Source of the DNA: Palaemon carinicauda
Lineage: Eukaryota > Arthropoda > Malacostraca > Decapoda > Palaemonidae
Length of the DNA stretch: 64,000 nt
Direction of reading: 5' to 3'
Assembly: GCF_036898095.1 (NCBI RefSeq)
Contig: NC_090766.1
Location: forward strand, 31,896,972 to 31,960,971
The notes under the pieces are model-generated. The model did not search any database. It was not told the origin of the DNA and saw only the letters and a list, made by a program, of their open reading frames with translations. Shown piece by piece: positions 33,881 through 45,432 of the stretch; positions within the stretch are counted from its first letter, which is position 1; each line of letters opens with the position of its first letter. The position numbers and the translations under genes are program-made.

Positions 33881-36358
33881 GTTGATATAGTCCTTTCACC
33901 AAGTCAGACCAGACTTTATCTTTCCGGAAACCGGGATCGAGACCGCTTCTAGCATCTTGTCCTTTTTCCAGTGAAAAGCTAGATGGTATAGAAGAGGACG
34001 GAGGTGTAGTCTTCCTAGTGACACAAATTGATCCACGGATGACAGTGTCCCTACCAGACTCATCCACAGCCTGACTGGGCAGCGTTCCTTCTTCAGCATC
34101 TTCTGGATGGATAGCAGGACTGGGGGTTGATCGTCTTGTTCAGCAACGTCCTCATCAGAGGGTTCCTCATCTGAAACTGATGGGGAAACGGCAACGGAGT
34201 GGGCAACGTCTGACTCGCTGAATCCGGTCGCACTGGTGGATGCGTGACGGAGCCGGACGCAATATCATGGCACTGCTGCACAGTCTGTGAACTGTCAACA
34301 ACCATGGGTGCGCGAGGAAGTACAGCGTCAACCCGAAACTGTCTAGACTGTCTGGGTTGTGCAGTCAACACCCTACCGGGTTGCTGAGGTTGACGCACTG
34401 CGTCACAACAAGTCACCTCTGCTGGTTGTTGAACGTCTTCCTAGTGACACACTGAACGTCAACAACCACCTCCGAGCGTCGCTTAACGTCAACGTGCGAC
34501 TGGCAACCCACACTGGGTCGCATCGGTGGAGGAACCACCTCAACTGGCAGACGCGAGTAGGATACCTCAGCGTCAACAGGGCGCACAACCAACCGGTAGG
34601 AAGGTTGTTGGCCAGAAGGTTCTTCTCCGTATTTAAGTCCTCTATCAAGGACACAAGCTTGGACTGCATGTCTTGCAGCAAAGCCCATTTAGGGTCTACG
34701 GGAGCAGGTGTGGCAACAGACGGGGTTAGCGACTGAGGCGGAACCATTTACCATCCCTGGAAGCCTTGTTATGTGTGCATAATAGTACAGCAAAACTTCA
34801 AAGGCTCGACAAAAGTTGAGAAGTTGACCTGTAAACAACTGGGGCGTCTCCTGGCTAGGCGCCAGGGCGAGTCTACCAGAATTGAGAAGTCTACCTGGGC
34901 AGAGGCATGAACTCCCAAGCCGAGAACTTCTCTCGTGTCCTATCAGACTCTCGCTCTATAAGCCAGTTTAAAAGAAGGGAAATCAAAGGCTGTATCCCTA
35001 AAACTCCTCCTGGTGCAAAAACCAGTCGCCTAGCCAACGTAACGCTCTCTAGGAGAGCGAGAGAGCACTAGCTTAACAACAACGGCTTCGAAGTAGCTAG
35101 GCCTAGTGTAAGTTCTGACGTGAGGCGAACGAGGAGCAGCAGTTACAAGATCCGGACAAAGATCCTTAAAAAATCATCATGATTTAATTAAAGTCCATAG
35201 GAGGCTAAGCAGCTTAAGGCTCCTCTCCAAATGACAGAGTCCTCAAAGGAATATCAGTAGGAGGGAGAACAGCACTTTCTCATCTACAGGAACCTTGTCC
35301 GAGAAAAGCTAGGTATCTCAGTGAGGGTCTCACTGGTGCATTAGCAGCAGACCAGAAGGCAACGTTATGTAACTGCTTGACAGTCTGTGAACTGTCAAAA
35401 ACTGAACTGTCAACCACAACAGGTGCGTGAAGACATACAGCACTGGTGCATTAGTAGCAGACCAGAAGGCAACGTCATGTAACTGCTAGACAGTCTGTGA
35501 GCTGGCAACAACCATAGCTGTGTGGGGAAGCAAAGCCTCTACTCCTGACTGACTAGTCTGCTGCAGGCGAGTAGCGGTAACCACAGTGGGTTGCGGAGGT
35601 TGACGCACAGTGTCAAAACAAAGCAACTTAACTCCACCCTCCTGTTGTTGTGGCAACTCACGAACGTCAACGGAGGGTAGCGTGCGTCTGTGAACGTCAA
35701 CGTGCGGCTGGCAGGGTACACTGCGCATGGGAGGTGGAACTCTCACAGGCGGAGTGCGGGAGCAGGTAGCGTCAGCGTCTACTGTACGCACAACCGTGGT
35801 TGGTTGAAGGCTAACGGGTGCAGCGTCAACCTTCTCCGCACGATACTCCTGCATAAAAGATGCTAACTGTGTCTGCATAGACTGTAGCAAAGACCACTTA
35901 GGGTCTACAGCAGCAGGTGCGGCAACAGACGGTGTTACTGCCTGTTGCGGTACCACTTTGCCTCTCTTAGGAGGTGTGCAGTCATCGGAAGACTGCAGCG
36001 AGTCCGAACTGACCCAGTGGCTACACCTGGGCCGTTGGACTTGCGCGGAAGGGACCGACTTGCGCTTAATAAGCTGCGAGACCTTGGTCCAAGGTTTCTT
36101 ACGAGAAACCTCTTCCGCAGACGAGAAGTAAATGGGCTCTCTCGTCTTTGTGTGGGTGGGGCGATCTTGGGTAGATACGCCCGAAACCACGGAGGGAAAA
36201 ACGTCTGTTCGTTGATCAAGGCCTGACGAACCCATAAGTCGTTCGACATTACTTCTCCCCTGGGCTTGGGAGCTTGCAAGAGGTCCCGGACTAGGTGAAC
36301 GACAGGCACGAACAGACGAACCCTCGAACGCAACACTGTAACACTTTGCGCATATCAC
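33881..36358 (-). pseudogene. DIRS-E gag-like region with internal duplications, fused to RT remnant
   Basis: A 290-residue frame at 36358..35486 contains VTPSVAAPAAVDPKWSLLQSMQTQ and ends VVASSQTV. A second, diverged copy of the same stretch follows at 34747..34100 (VTPSVATPAPVDPKWALLQDMQSK ... DSSQTVQ). A smaller duplication (CTGGTGCATTAG..AGCAGACCAG) is at 35335 and 35446. Downstream, an acidic stretch (VSDEEPSDEDVAEQDDQ, about 34150) runs straight into RT connection sequence (LGRLHLRPLLYHLAFHWKK), marking the breakpoint of the RT deletion near 34100. Gag identity rests on position and on leader similarity to DIRS-F. Confidence 0.65.
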
Positions 36359-37470
36359 TTTATCACTTCGATTTTCTGTTTTGCACTTATTTCACTGAAA
36401 TCGAAATTAATACTAGCAAAAACAGAAAACATATATAAAGATAAAGAATTCAGTGGCTGGAAAAGAGACTAAACACTAGTTCAAATAAACTACGTTTACA
36501 ATCTCTCACCGCACATAGCCTGGGGACAAGAATAAAACCCTAGAAACGTTTTACCTTCTTCCCCGTACAGCGACTAGGGAGGAGAGTAACACGACAACAA
36601 CGTTACCCGCTTGAACGGAACGTTTTTTCTCCTCTCTCTCCCTCCGTCTCTATCTCTCTCTCTCTTTCTCTCTTGATTTCGCACCTGAGAGAAGAGCCTA
36701 ATTATATATCGTCAAAACATGTTATTTGGCTAAAGGAAAAAACTGAAAGGTTTTCCAAATAAAAAGTTCCTTTAATTTAGAATTTAAACCATTTAAGCTA
36801 TGAAAGAATGAACGAAACGTCAGAATCGATTTACTCTTACTGCAAAGTGAAACCGTGATACACTCTCTCTCTATCGTAACGATAGAGCGCATGTTGAACG
36901 TCCTGAACGTCAACAACTGCGTAGTCTAAAAAACTAAACGTTAGTTCATCTTTGAAAACAGTACGAGACTATCAAAGAAATTCTTTCATAAAACATTAAA
37001 ATTAAAAAGTTTTAAATTCTTTAAAGGCTAAATACGATATAACGGGCTCAACATTGATTAACTTCGGTTCCAAGTTAGGACCGCCTACTATCAGGAAAGG
37101 TCGCATATAAACAAAACATAAAAATTTATTTTTATATGTTTATAATAAATGGAAAGTTAATCGAAGAGGCCTAATAAAGGCGGAGAGAAATAAAATATGT
37201 AGATCTATAACGTGTTAAGCAAAATTACTAAAAAACCTAAACACACTTCCGTCTAAGGGAAGGGTCGGCCATTTAAAAGTGAAAGAGAGTCCATACTCTC
37301 TTTGTCACCATAATTAAATCTATCCAAAACGAGTTCAAGTTTTGAGATGAAGATAAAACCCCTGCATAGCGAAAGCTCAAAACTGGAATAGTGTACTTCA
37401 CCAAATAGTTGTGAAAACAAATCCAGTTAGTAACAGCGTATTTAGTAGGTCTTGCCAGTGGCACGACAGA
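36359..37470 (-). other. DIRS-E leader
   Basis: AT-rich, without a supported gene; a short CT-rich tract lies at about 36633..36673. The part next to gag resembles the DIRS-F leader. Confidence 0.5.
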
Positions 37471-37625
37471 GAGAAAATTGGTTCTGTGTTGACATGGAGT
37501 ACTTGAGTACCTGCTCGACAGATGGCGCTGTTGATGTACACCCCCACCTGTATAGCGATCGCTGGCGTATTTTGTCCTTAGGTTTTTCTGTCGGGCAGCA
37601 GAGCTGACAGCTATATGATCACCGG
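37471..37625 (-). repeat. DIRS-E inverted terminal repeat, 5' copy
   Basis: Exact reverse complement of 31307..31461, as read by eye. Confidence 0.95.
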
Positions 37626-37643
37626 CTAAGTTTAATATTGAAA

Positions 37644-38456
37644 ATTAGCATTCCTTAACGTCAAACTTCAGCAACAGGGTAACAGTGATAACAAACAGGA
37701 AATTTTCTTCCCCCAGGTGGGACACTCATAAGTGTTCCTATACAGGCCAAGTCTAAACCAAGGCACACCTAACCGTGTATCTATTTGGCCAAGTACCAGT
37801 ATGCCATCTATAAAGAACATAACGGTGAAAAATACAGTACCACAATTTTCCCTAAATCAATACTGTTCTCATCAATCTCCCATCCACCATTGGGATGCAA
37901 AGTCACTTAAACAGTCCTAATTTCTGAAAAGTACAGCCGCATACTATGTCGTACAGGTCTGTGCGGGCCCACCATTACAATGTCTCGAAAAGTTTGTCAA
38001 CAGCACATTTGAAATCACTCAATCTTGGAAGGGGTTTTGAATAAGTCTGAATTCATACTAAACTCAAAAGTCACCCTCTTCCTAACATCGGAATTCACTT
38101 CTTGGGCCTCTGACCAGATAGGCCATTTCCATAGCTCATGTTAACTAGTTAATGTTCATGACACACTCTCATATAGCAACACAGTAGCTTACTTCTAGTT
38201 ACAAGGTATGGATATAGAACAGCATCACAGACTAGTACAGACTGATAACAGGAAATATTCTAAATTTGCTCTCCCTTACACTCCCTACTGAGTGTAGGGG
38301 CTGCTGTCAATACCTGGAAAGGAACAATAACACATTAAGACATTTTTGGAAAAAGGGGGGCTTGAGGGATACAAAAGAAAAAAAATAAAATCAAATATAT
38401 TTCATACACACGCAAACCACTAAAGTTTTCTCAGTCACAAACCCTTATATATTGCA
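37644..38456 (-). repeat. Gypsy 3' LTR, second fragment
   Basis: It matches 54135..54753 plus 62907..63104 and ends TATATATTGCA. On the minus strand this is the LTR start, TGCAATATATAAGG, with a TATA-like motif at its edge. Confidence 0.93.
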
Positions 38457-38468
38457 TTCCCCCCCATT
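38457..38468 (-). promoter_or_regulatory. Gypsy polypurine tract
   Basis: On the minus strand the run AATGGGGGGGAA abuts the TG of the 3' LTR, the expected plus-strand primer position. Confidence 0.85.
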
Positions 38469-39176
38469 AGCCCTCAAGCCCATCCAAAAAATGTCTCGTA
38501 ACTGACAGCAACACCCCACACAAACTCTGTACATTCAAGTGGAAAAAGAAAATTTACCTTGCAAAAAAAATTCAGTAAAAAGGTAGGATGATCAACTAGA
38601 GATTTAATTCATCATCCCTTCCTTAAGTTACATATCAAATTACATAAATTTACACTAGGTACAATACATTTTTTTTCCACAGACTCATGACTTGACAAAA
38701 AGCAATAGGAATAGACAACCTTTTAAACACAATGGAGGTCCAGTACTTACAAATAAAAAGTTAGATTATTGTCTATTCTTCCCAACAATGCTTCAATAAT
38801 ATACAATATAACAATTTCCATATCATACAGAAAACATCAGTATTACAGGTATACATTCAGGATCTAAAAAGGGAAAAAAATTACATCCATTGCAGTCCAA
38901 AATCAATTTAAAAAACATACAAAACTCATTGATTTTGGACAACAGGTGTTACCTGATAAAAGCAATTTACTGAATTTATTATAACTGTCACGGTCAAAGT
39001 CAATTTACAGTACAACAATAAATACAACAGTTACAGAAACCTTGACTAAATAAGGATTTCCTCACACCACGTGTCCCTTTCCCAGCCTTTCAGATACCCA
39101 ATGTGGGAATTAAAATATAACTAATAAGAAAAAAGGGTAATTACTATCAAAACTTTCTTTAAAAACTGTACCAAGA
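38469..39176 (-). other. Gypsy 3' untranslated region
   Basis: AT-rich, between the pol stop and the polypurine tract. No gene is seen. Confidence 0.6.
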
Positions 39177-40733
39177 TTAATTCCGTGGGAGATTTACAGT
39201 TCTTCTGAGTCTCAAAATTCTGTCTCGGGACATGCGCCGGGATTCAGCAATCTGCTGGCGAGCCATATTAATTTCTCGCAGCACAGGAGACAGGCTAAGC
39301 CGGCGACTCTCCAGATACAGGATGGGTGTCTTTAATCGGTCGATAACCTCACATAACAGTTGGTATCTGCGGGTGATCGACATACTTTGAGGTAAAACAG
39401 AGACAGAATCCGTAGACTCAGAAGAGGACAATAAAAATCCCGAAAAATCAAGCGATGACTTGGGGCAACTTTGTATTTCGGGCGACCCAAACAGTGCTGT
39501 AGCGTTCAGGTTTGATATACCTGACTGTGCCACTTCAGCCTCGAGCTCTGACCGGTGTTTTAATCCACCATCAGAATGTAGGAAAGGGTTTAAATTCTGA
39601 GGTGACTTAGGAATGGAGGATGGTTCCCTCTCTATAATATTCGTCTGGTCAGTGAGACGAGGTCTCCACTCCAGGACTCGAGACTGAACTAAAGGTAGGT
39701 CAAGAACAGGACCCTTTGACCTAGTCCATGGGGGACTAAATCCACTAAAGGTGGGATCTTCAGGTGACAGTCGGTCATCACAATCGGGTGGCAATAAACC
39801 GAGAAAGTCATTATCAGGATAATTAGACACTGCCGATTCAGAAACAGGGCTTTCTAAAGTAGCAGGTCTTGACCAATCTGGACTGGAACTCTTGGAAACA
39901 CCAGAAGGTAGTTCCAATAATGGAATACAGGAAACTTCCCAGAATTCCCAACTCCCCGGAGGATGAACGATACCTTCCTCTTGGAAAGAAGAAGCTAAGA
40001 ACTGGGGCGTTGGCAATTCAGGAACAGGACAGTGAACCACTGACTCGGGAGACAAAATAGGGGTTTTACACATTCCAGTGGGGCTGTTCTCCCATAGTTG
40101 GAGGACCAAATGATCTCGAAACGATTCAGGCTTTAACACAGGAGTCTCATCACAATTTTCCGGAGGATATAACCAAGCATCCAGTGCTTTCTTTCTCTCG
40201 TAAGTCCTAGCTGGCTTAAGAATGGGCTTAGGCTGAGTAGCAGCCCTAGTAGGATGGTAACTTTTCCTCTGTCGTCGGGACTTGTTACAATCTCGAGACA
40301 GAAGGTAGGACGCCACTACTGCAGCTACCCCATAGGAGTCGCCATCACTACTAGAACTAGAACTCTCAGAGACTTCAGAAGAAACAGGACTGTCATCCAT
40401 GAGTTCTGGACTACTCAGAGTCTCTGTAACAGGATCAGGGCCCTTCGGATACCAGAGAAAGTGCCTCCTAAGATAAACTGGAGGTTCAAACCAGGCCTTT
40501 AACTGGATATGGTGAGCTTTTACCAGTTCACCATCAGACAGTCTCTGCAGCTCATAGGTGACCTTATTCTCGTGTACCTTAGTAACACGGAATACCCCCT
40601 CAAACCTAGGGATGAGCTTGTTCGGCAGAAGGTGTCCCAACAGGTGCACCTTCTTAAGCACCAAAGAACCCTTTTTAAACGGTTTGTACCGAGGATGTCC
40701 TTCCGCCCATGGGTCTCTCGTTTCTGCTGATAG
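39177..40733 (-). CDS. Gypsy Pol C-terminal part (integrase tail, GPY/F-like module and extension) after an in-frame TAG
   Basis: In the same frame as the main pol ORF and directly behind its TAG (40734..40736). The first residues (RDPWAEGHPRYKPFKKGSLV) and LLPNKLIPRFEGVFRVTKV with VKAHHIQLKAWFEPP form the GPY/F-like module usually found at the integrase C-terminus, which helps bind DNA or select targets. About 430 further residues are Ser/Pro-rich, low in order, with a Ser run (SESSSSSSDGDSYG) and repeated TPxLxPES motifs; their function is unknown. Without the TAG this would be one polyprotein of about 2000 residues, so the stop is most simply a mutation, though readthrough cannot be excluded. 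Confidence 0.75.
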   Translation of the reverse strand, partial: LSAETRDPWAEGHPRYKPFKKGSLVLKKVHLLGHLLPNKLIPRFEGVFRVTKVHENKVTYELQRLSDGELVKAHHIQLKAWFEPPVYLRRHFLWYPKGPDPVTETLSSPELMDDSPVSSEVSESSSSSSDGDSYGVAAVVASYLLSRDCNKSRRQRKSYHPTRAATQPKPILKPARTYERKKALDAWLYPPENCDETPVLKPESFRDHLVLQLWENSPTGMCKTPILSPESVVHCPVPELPTPQFLASSFQEEGIVHPPGSWEFWEVSCIPLLELPSGVSKSSSPDWSRPATLESPVSESAVSNYPDNDFLGLLPPDCDDRLSPEDPTFSGFSPPWTRSKGPVLDLPLVQSRVLEWRPRLTDQTNIIEREPSSIPKSPQNLNPFLHSDGGLKHRSELEAEVAQSGISNLNATALFGSPEIQSCPKSSLDFSGFLLSSSESTDSVSVLPQSMSITRRYQLLCEVIDRLKTPILYLESRRLSLSPVLREINMARQQIAESRRMSRDRILRLRRTVNLPRN

Positions 40734-43700
40734 CTACGGGATACTATCAACATCGTGAGCACCCTTCAGTATGTTCTCAGCTGGTGTACAGCCAATCTCA
40801 GTGTGGTGGGAATGGTTGTAGCTGAGAACTGCTCGGGATAAGAACTGGTCCCATTTCCGAGATTCCCCAGAAATCACCCTCAGTAACTCACAAATGGTAC
40901 GATTCACTCGCTCCACTGCACCGTTACTAGAGGGTTTATACGGAGTTGTTTTCACATGTACAACATTATACCGCTCCAACAACTCAGTAAATTCCTGGGA
41001 AATAAACTCAGGGCCGTTATCAGTCAATATCCGGACTGGAACATGAGGAATAACAGGAAAAACTCGGTCTTCAAGCGCCTGGCATATCGTACTGCTCTTC
41101 TTATTCCTTATGGGTACTGCCGTTACCCACTTGGAATAATGGTCGACTACCATCAGACACCCAATAAAACCAGTACTGGTTGTTGGGAGACTCACAAGAT
41201 CCATAGCAACCAATTCAAAGGGAGAAGAGGTCACTATTTTCAAGGTCGGAGGGGCAACCACCTCCCTTGAGACCTTACAAGTCTGACATTCCCAACACGT
41301 CCGGCACATATCTCTGATTACATTAATTAAAGATCTGTGCCAGACGAGTCGACGGAGCATTGCAATCATTTTTCCGATCCCCCAGTGAGCATTCTGGAGG
41401 TGCGTCTCGGCAACTAGGTCAATCAGGACATTGAAGGTGACTACTGGGACTACTGAGCCGTCTGGGTTCCGCTTCACTAGCAAACCCTGGTGAACTTCCA
41501 GGTTTGACCAACATCTTCTATAGGGTAGACAGGAGCGTGGAACTCGAGATGCAGGAACCCCAGAGTAGATCATCTTAATGACAGATTGAATCTGTCGATG
41601 ATCTCCTTGGATCTTGGACACCTGACTGAAGGACAGAAGAGCATTTCCAGAGAACACTCCCTGATCAGATTCAGGATCAGTTACCTTCATAACAGTGGTC
41701 TCGGTATGCAGGGAGGAGACTGAGAGTACCTTGGGAGACAACTGAAGAACAGTAGTGTGCTCATACACCAACTGTTCTCGGGGTGAATCCAGTGTCAGGT
41801 AGGCTGCGTCCAGTATATTCCTACCAAGAACATAACAAAAGTTAATGTCTTTGGCAGCTACCACCGCATAGATAAACAGCGGTAGCCCCCACCCAGAAGG
41901 ACACTTCACCTCTAACTGGACGTAGCCTAGAATGCTGGTGCAGAAACCAGTCAACCCCTCTAGCTGTTCTCCTGACAGTACCTGGTACTCTATGCCAAGT
42001 TGGCTCAGTACAGACTCACTTACTAGACAAACCTGTGCTCCTGTATCAACAAGAGCACAAAATAAGGTCTCCTGCATCATTACTATACCTACTGCCGAGT
42101 GTTGAGACACATGGGTACAACTGGACTGACGAGGTGCCTTTTCTGTCACGTACTGGATTACAGGACAATCCTCCGGCGCTTCCTGATCATCAGTGATCAA
42201 GCCCTCAGCGTCACGAACACGAGATTTTACCTCCGCCTTATGGCCCAGAATCACGTCAGTTGGAGGGACGTAATTGCGGAGCTCAATCAGAGGATTAAAA
42301 TGCACTCCAGACAGACACTGAAGATGCACACACTGAGGCTCAGTAACGGATGGATCGCGATAGACTACGGGACAAGTGGGACCCCAATGGACCCAGATTT
42401 CCAGGTTCAATAACTTTGATGCTGCCAATAGCAACTCCAGAGCTGGGACTGTACCAGGAAATCTCATTGCCTTGATCCTGTTCCTGCTGGTCTTGTCCAG
42501 TTTGAAGCCTAGTCGACCGGCGACTTTCAGAAACTGCTGAACTAAGGCATCCCGGAGCTTGGCTCCCTTCAGCGGAGAGTCGGGTGCGACACCTGACCCT
42601 TCTGTCCAGCAGTTCATGACTAGCTCCAAGGATTCGATGAGAGAATCTGGACCACCACAAACCTCCTTATACAAGGCCAGTCCAGTAGGCAACTTCGGAG
42701 TGCTGGGTTCAGTAGCTAACAGATTGTCAGTCAATGCGGGCCAGCGGGATAACCAGTCAGCAGCGGCATTCTGATCTCCTGGACAGTAATTAACAATAAA
42801 GTTAAATTCGGACAGGTCCTCCAGTGTCCGTGCTAGACGACTGTCCACCATCTTCATGTCATGAAGGTACATCAGGGCACGGTGATCAGAATGGATCACG
42901 AAGAACTGACCATAAAGGAAGGCCCTGAAGGTTTTCACTCCCCATCGCAGAGCAGCCAACTCACGCTCAATGGTAGAGTAACGGGTCTCGCAGTCAAGGG
43001 AAGTCATGGAGTCGTACGCTATCACCCGACGCTCCCCTGGATGCTCCAAGGACTCTTGGCACAGACAAGCACCAGCACCTTCACCCGAAGCGTCAACAAA
43101 CAACTCCAAGGGTTTAGCATCAGCGGAGTAGTCAGGGTATGGCAACATAATGTCCTCTTTGATCAGTTCCTTCAAGCGCACAAAGGCACTGTCCATTTCT
43201 GCAGTCCACTTCAGTTTCCTAGTTCCTTGAGATTTTCGTCCTCCAGTCTTCGCAGATAATGGTTTGGCTATCTGTGAGCACATGGGGATAAACTTCCTTT
43301 GGAAGTTGACCAGTCCTAGGAATCCCCGTTGCTCACGCACAGTGGTCGGTTTAGGGAAGTCTTCCACTTTCTGGATGTATTCTGGTAGCTTACGCATACC
43401 AGAACGTCCAACCAGATGACCAAGATACTGGACCTCGGCTTGAACCCAAGAACACTTCCCGAGTTTTATCTTGAGTCCGTGCTTCTGGAGAGTAGCCAAA
43501 ACTCGTTCTACCAGTTTCAGCTGTTCCTCGAAAGAAGACCCAAGTATCAATATGTCGTCAACGTAGACAACCACCTTGGCTTTCGGGAACTCTTGGAGAA
43601 TACTCTGCATTTCTCTCTGGAACACTGCAGGTGCATTTTTCAGTCCAAACGATAAGCGTCTGAACTGCCAGTGTCCAAAGGCAGTAGAGAAAGCCGTGTA

Positions 43701-45270
43701 TTCCTTACTGTCCTCTGCCAACGGTAACTGGTAGTATCCACGAACCAGGTCAAGGGTTGTAAAGTATTTGACTCCTTGAAGTCCAAATACAGAGTCGGCC
43801 CTGTTAGGCATCGGGAACTTATCAGAGACAGTCACCTTATTCAGTCTACAGTAGTCCACACACAACCGTATACTATTGTCCTTTTTTCGGACTGGAACAA
43901 TGGGTGAAGACCAAGGAGAGATGCTGGGTTCAATAATACCCAGTTCATGCAACTCCTTGCACTGTTCCTCGATGGCGTCAGCGACGGGTTTGGCAAACCG
44001 TCGAACTCTCTGATAAATGGGCGTCTCGTCATACAGGTGGATGCGTATTGGTGTGCTTGAGCACTCTCCAACATCATCATCACCAGTACTGATGACTGGA
44101 AGATGACGTCGAAGCATTTGACAAAACTGGTCCTTCTGAGAAGAGTCCAGTTCGTCGGAGATAGACAGATTGTCTATCTCTTCCAATACGCTCGGTTCAG
44201 GAGACAGGTCACACTCCTGCGCTATCAGGCAGGATAGAGGAGCATCCACCATTACCATGGTGAACACTTTCCCCAAGAGATCGCCCTTCTTGATCTTGGC
44301 AGTTTCTTCAGATGAACCCTTGATTAAAACTGAGGCTTTTCCATCTTTCAGTTCGAGGATGCCAGGAATTGCTGTAACTTTCCTTGACAGACTGGGGGTT
44401 ATGATGTCGCCATCATAATACATTTCCGGCCAACAGTTGGTCGGACAAGCAGGGCACCTAAAAGACGTGTCAAGTCCCTTAGGAAAGTTAACACTTACTG
44501 GAACAAGTACTGGCTCAATACTGGCAATCTTCATTGAATCGGTTGCGTGGACATCAAGTGCATAAAGCACTTGCTGACAACAGGCTCCACGTATCGGGAA
44601 ATAATACTCCCAAAGAGGCTCTTGGGGAGTACTGCCAACGCTCAGCCGATTTCGGGCTCCGTCAACTATCACCCCATTTGCTCTCAAGAACTGGTAACCG
44701 AGCACTACGTGCTCAGCCATAGTTCCTGAAGGCACTACATGGAACACACCCGGGGCGTATGTCATTCCATGCAGTATAGGGGTCAACAGTACAGTACCTA
44801 GGGTCTTAGGTCCTGTTTGCCCTAAACCCTTCAGTCCAATGGTGTTGGGTACCATCTGCAGCTGGTAATCCTGTACTACTCTCGATGACAGGAGGTTGAC
44901 CTCAGCTCCGGAGTCAATGAGAGCATCCAACGCTCCCGATGGAAACTCAGACATGGTCACTGGGACAACCATGAGTGGTACAGGAGCCAACTGCGCCAGG
45001 TTAACCCTACGAAGGGTTTTCAATACAGCCTCAGTTTCTGCTTTCTCCCTGGAGGAGTCAGTTGGAGAAGCTCTGGACTGTGTCGAGGACAGGTTATCAC
45101 AGGCCAATCCTGAAAGAGCCATTGGAGGTGCAATGACTTTTTCAGGTTGAGGGGTAACCTTGGAAATCGAGATTTCCGAGGCTGCCACCGGAATACTAGG
45201 AGCATGCACCCTAGCACTCACACCCTCCTTCGATGTAGCCCCATCTTCTACACCGAAGGCCTGGTGTTTA
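40734..45270 (-). CDS. pol: Gypsy Pol: protease, RT, RNase H, OTU-like segment, second retropepsin-like domain, integrase
   Basis: One long frame entered by the -1 signal at 45266..45272. Approximate residues are numbered from 45221. Retropepsin ALIDSGAEVNLLSS, about 97. RT with FTTLDLVRGYYQLPL and catalytic YVDD, about 553. RNase H FVDASGEGAGACL with IHSDHRAL and AADWLSR. Then an OTU-like stretch (GGPDSLIESL ... GTVPALELLLAASKLLNLEIWVHW ... HLQCLSGVHFNPLIE), about 855..975. Then a second aspartic-protease-like motif ALVDTGAQVCLVSESVL, about 1057, with VLGRNIL. Integrase has an HHCC zinc finger (HWGIGK, WHRSL, CRTCWECQTC) and catalytic Asp (AMDLVSL), Asp (LTDNGPEF) and Glu (GAVERVNR). It ends at a TAG at 40734. 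All classical catalytic residues are present. Confidence 0.93.
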
Positions 45271-45272
45271 AA
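45227..45272 (-). promoter_or_regulatory. Gypsy gag–pol -1 ribosomal frameshift signal
   Basis: On the minus strand the heptamer T TTA AAC (45272..45266) is followed by a 6-base spacer and a hairpin: arm CCTTCGGTGTAG (45259..45248), 9-base loop, arm CTACATCGAAGG (45238..45227). All 12 positions pair, including one G·U. In the frame reading TTA AAC a TAG follows within eight codons. The -1 frame reads TTT AAA and is the pol frame. Heptamer, spacer and stem match the classic slippery-site layout. Confidence 0.8.
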
Positions 45273-45432
45273 GCCCTATGATACTCCTAAGTTCTTGACT
45301 TCCTGGGCTTTGCCTTCTTGCTCTTCTTCTTCTTCTTCCCCACAGTCCGACAAGGAGCACTGGACTCGCTCCCACTTCGGGTCTCCTGGCTACTGGTTGA
45401 TCCAGAATAGGATGATGGGGTCGGAGTAGCAT

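Larger units (their letters stand above)
31264..37643 (-). mobile_element. DIRS-E: lineage II DIRS element lacking RT, nested in the Gypsy LTR
   Basis: The ends are fixed by the empty site in the other LTR (GACAAAATTAGC): the insertion lies in the A-run at 31261..31265 and 37641..37644. Inverted terminal repeats of 155 bp at 31307..31461 and 37471..37625 are identical by eye. An internal complementary region at 31504..31600 fuses inverted copies of both tails. On the minus strand: gag-like region with duplications, then a direct jump to the RT connection/RNase H, methylase-like and recombinase regions; the RT fingers and palm are missing. It is therefore an internally deleted, probably non-autonomous copy. 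Confidence 0.9.

Noticed and set aside
39177..40664. Possible envelope gene after Gypsy pol
   Set aside because: It is in frame with pol and starts with the GPY/F-like integrase tail; no signal peptide, cleavage site or membrane segment is visible.
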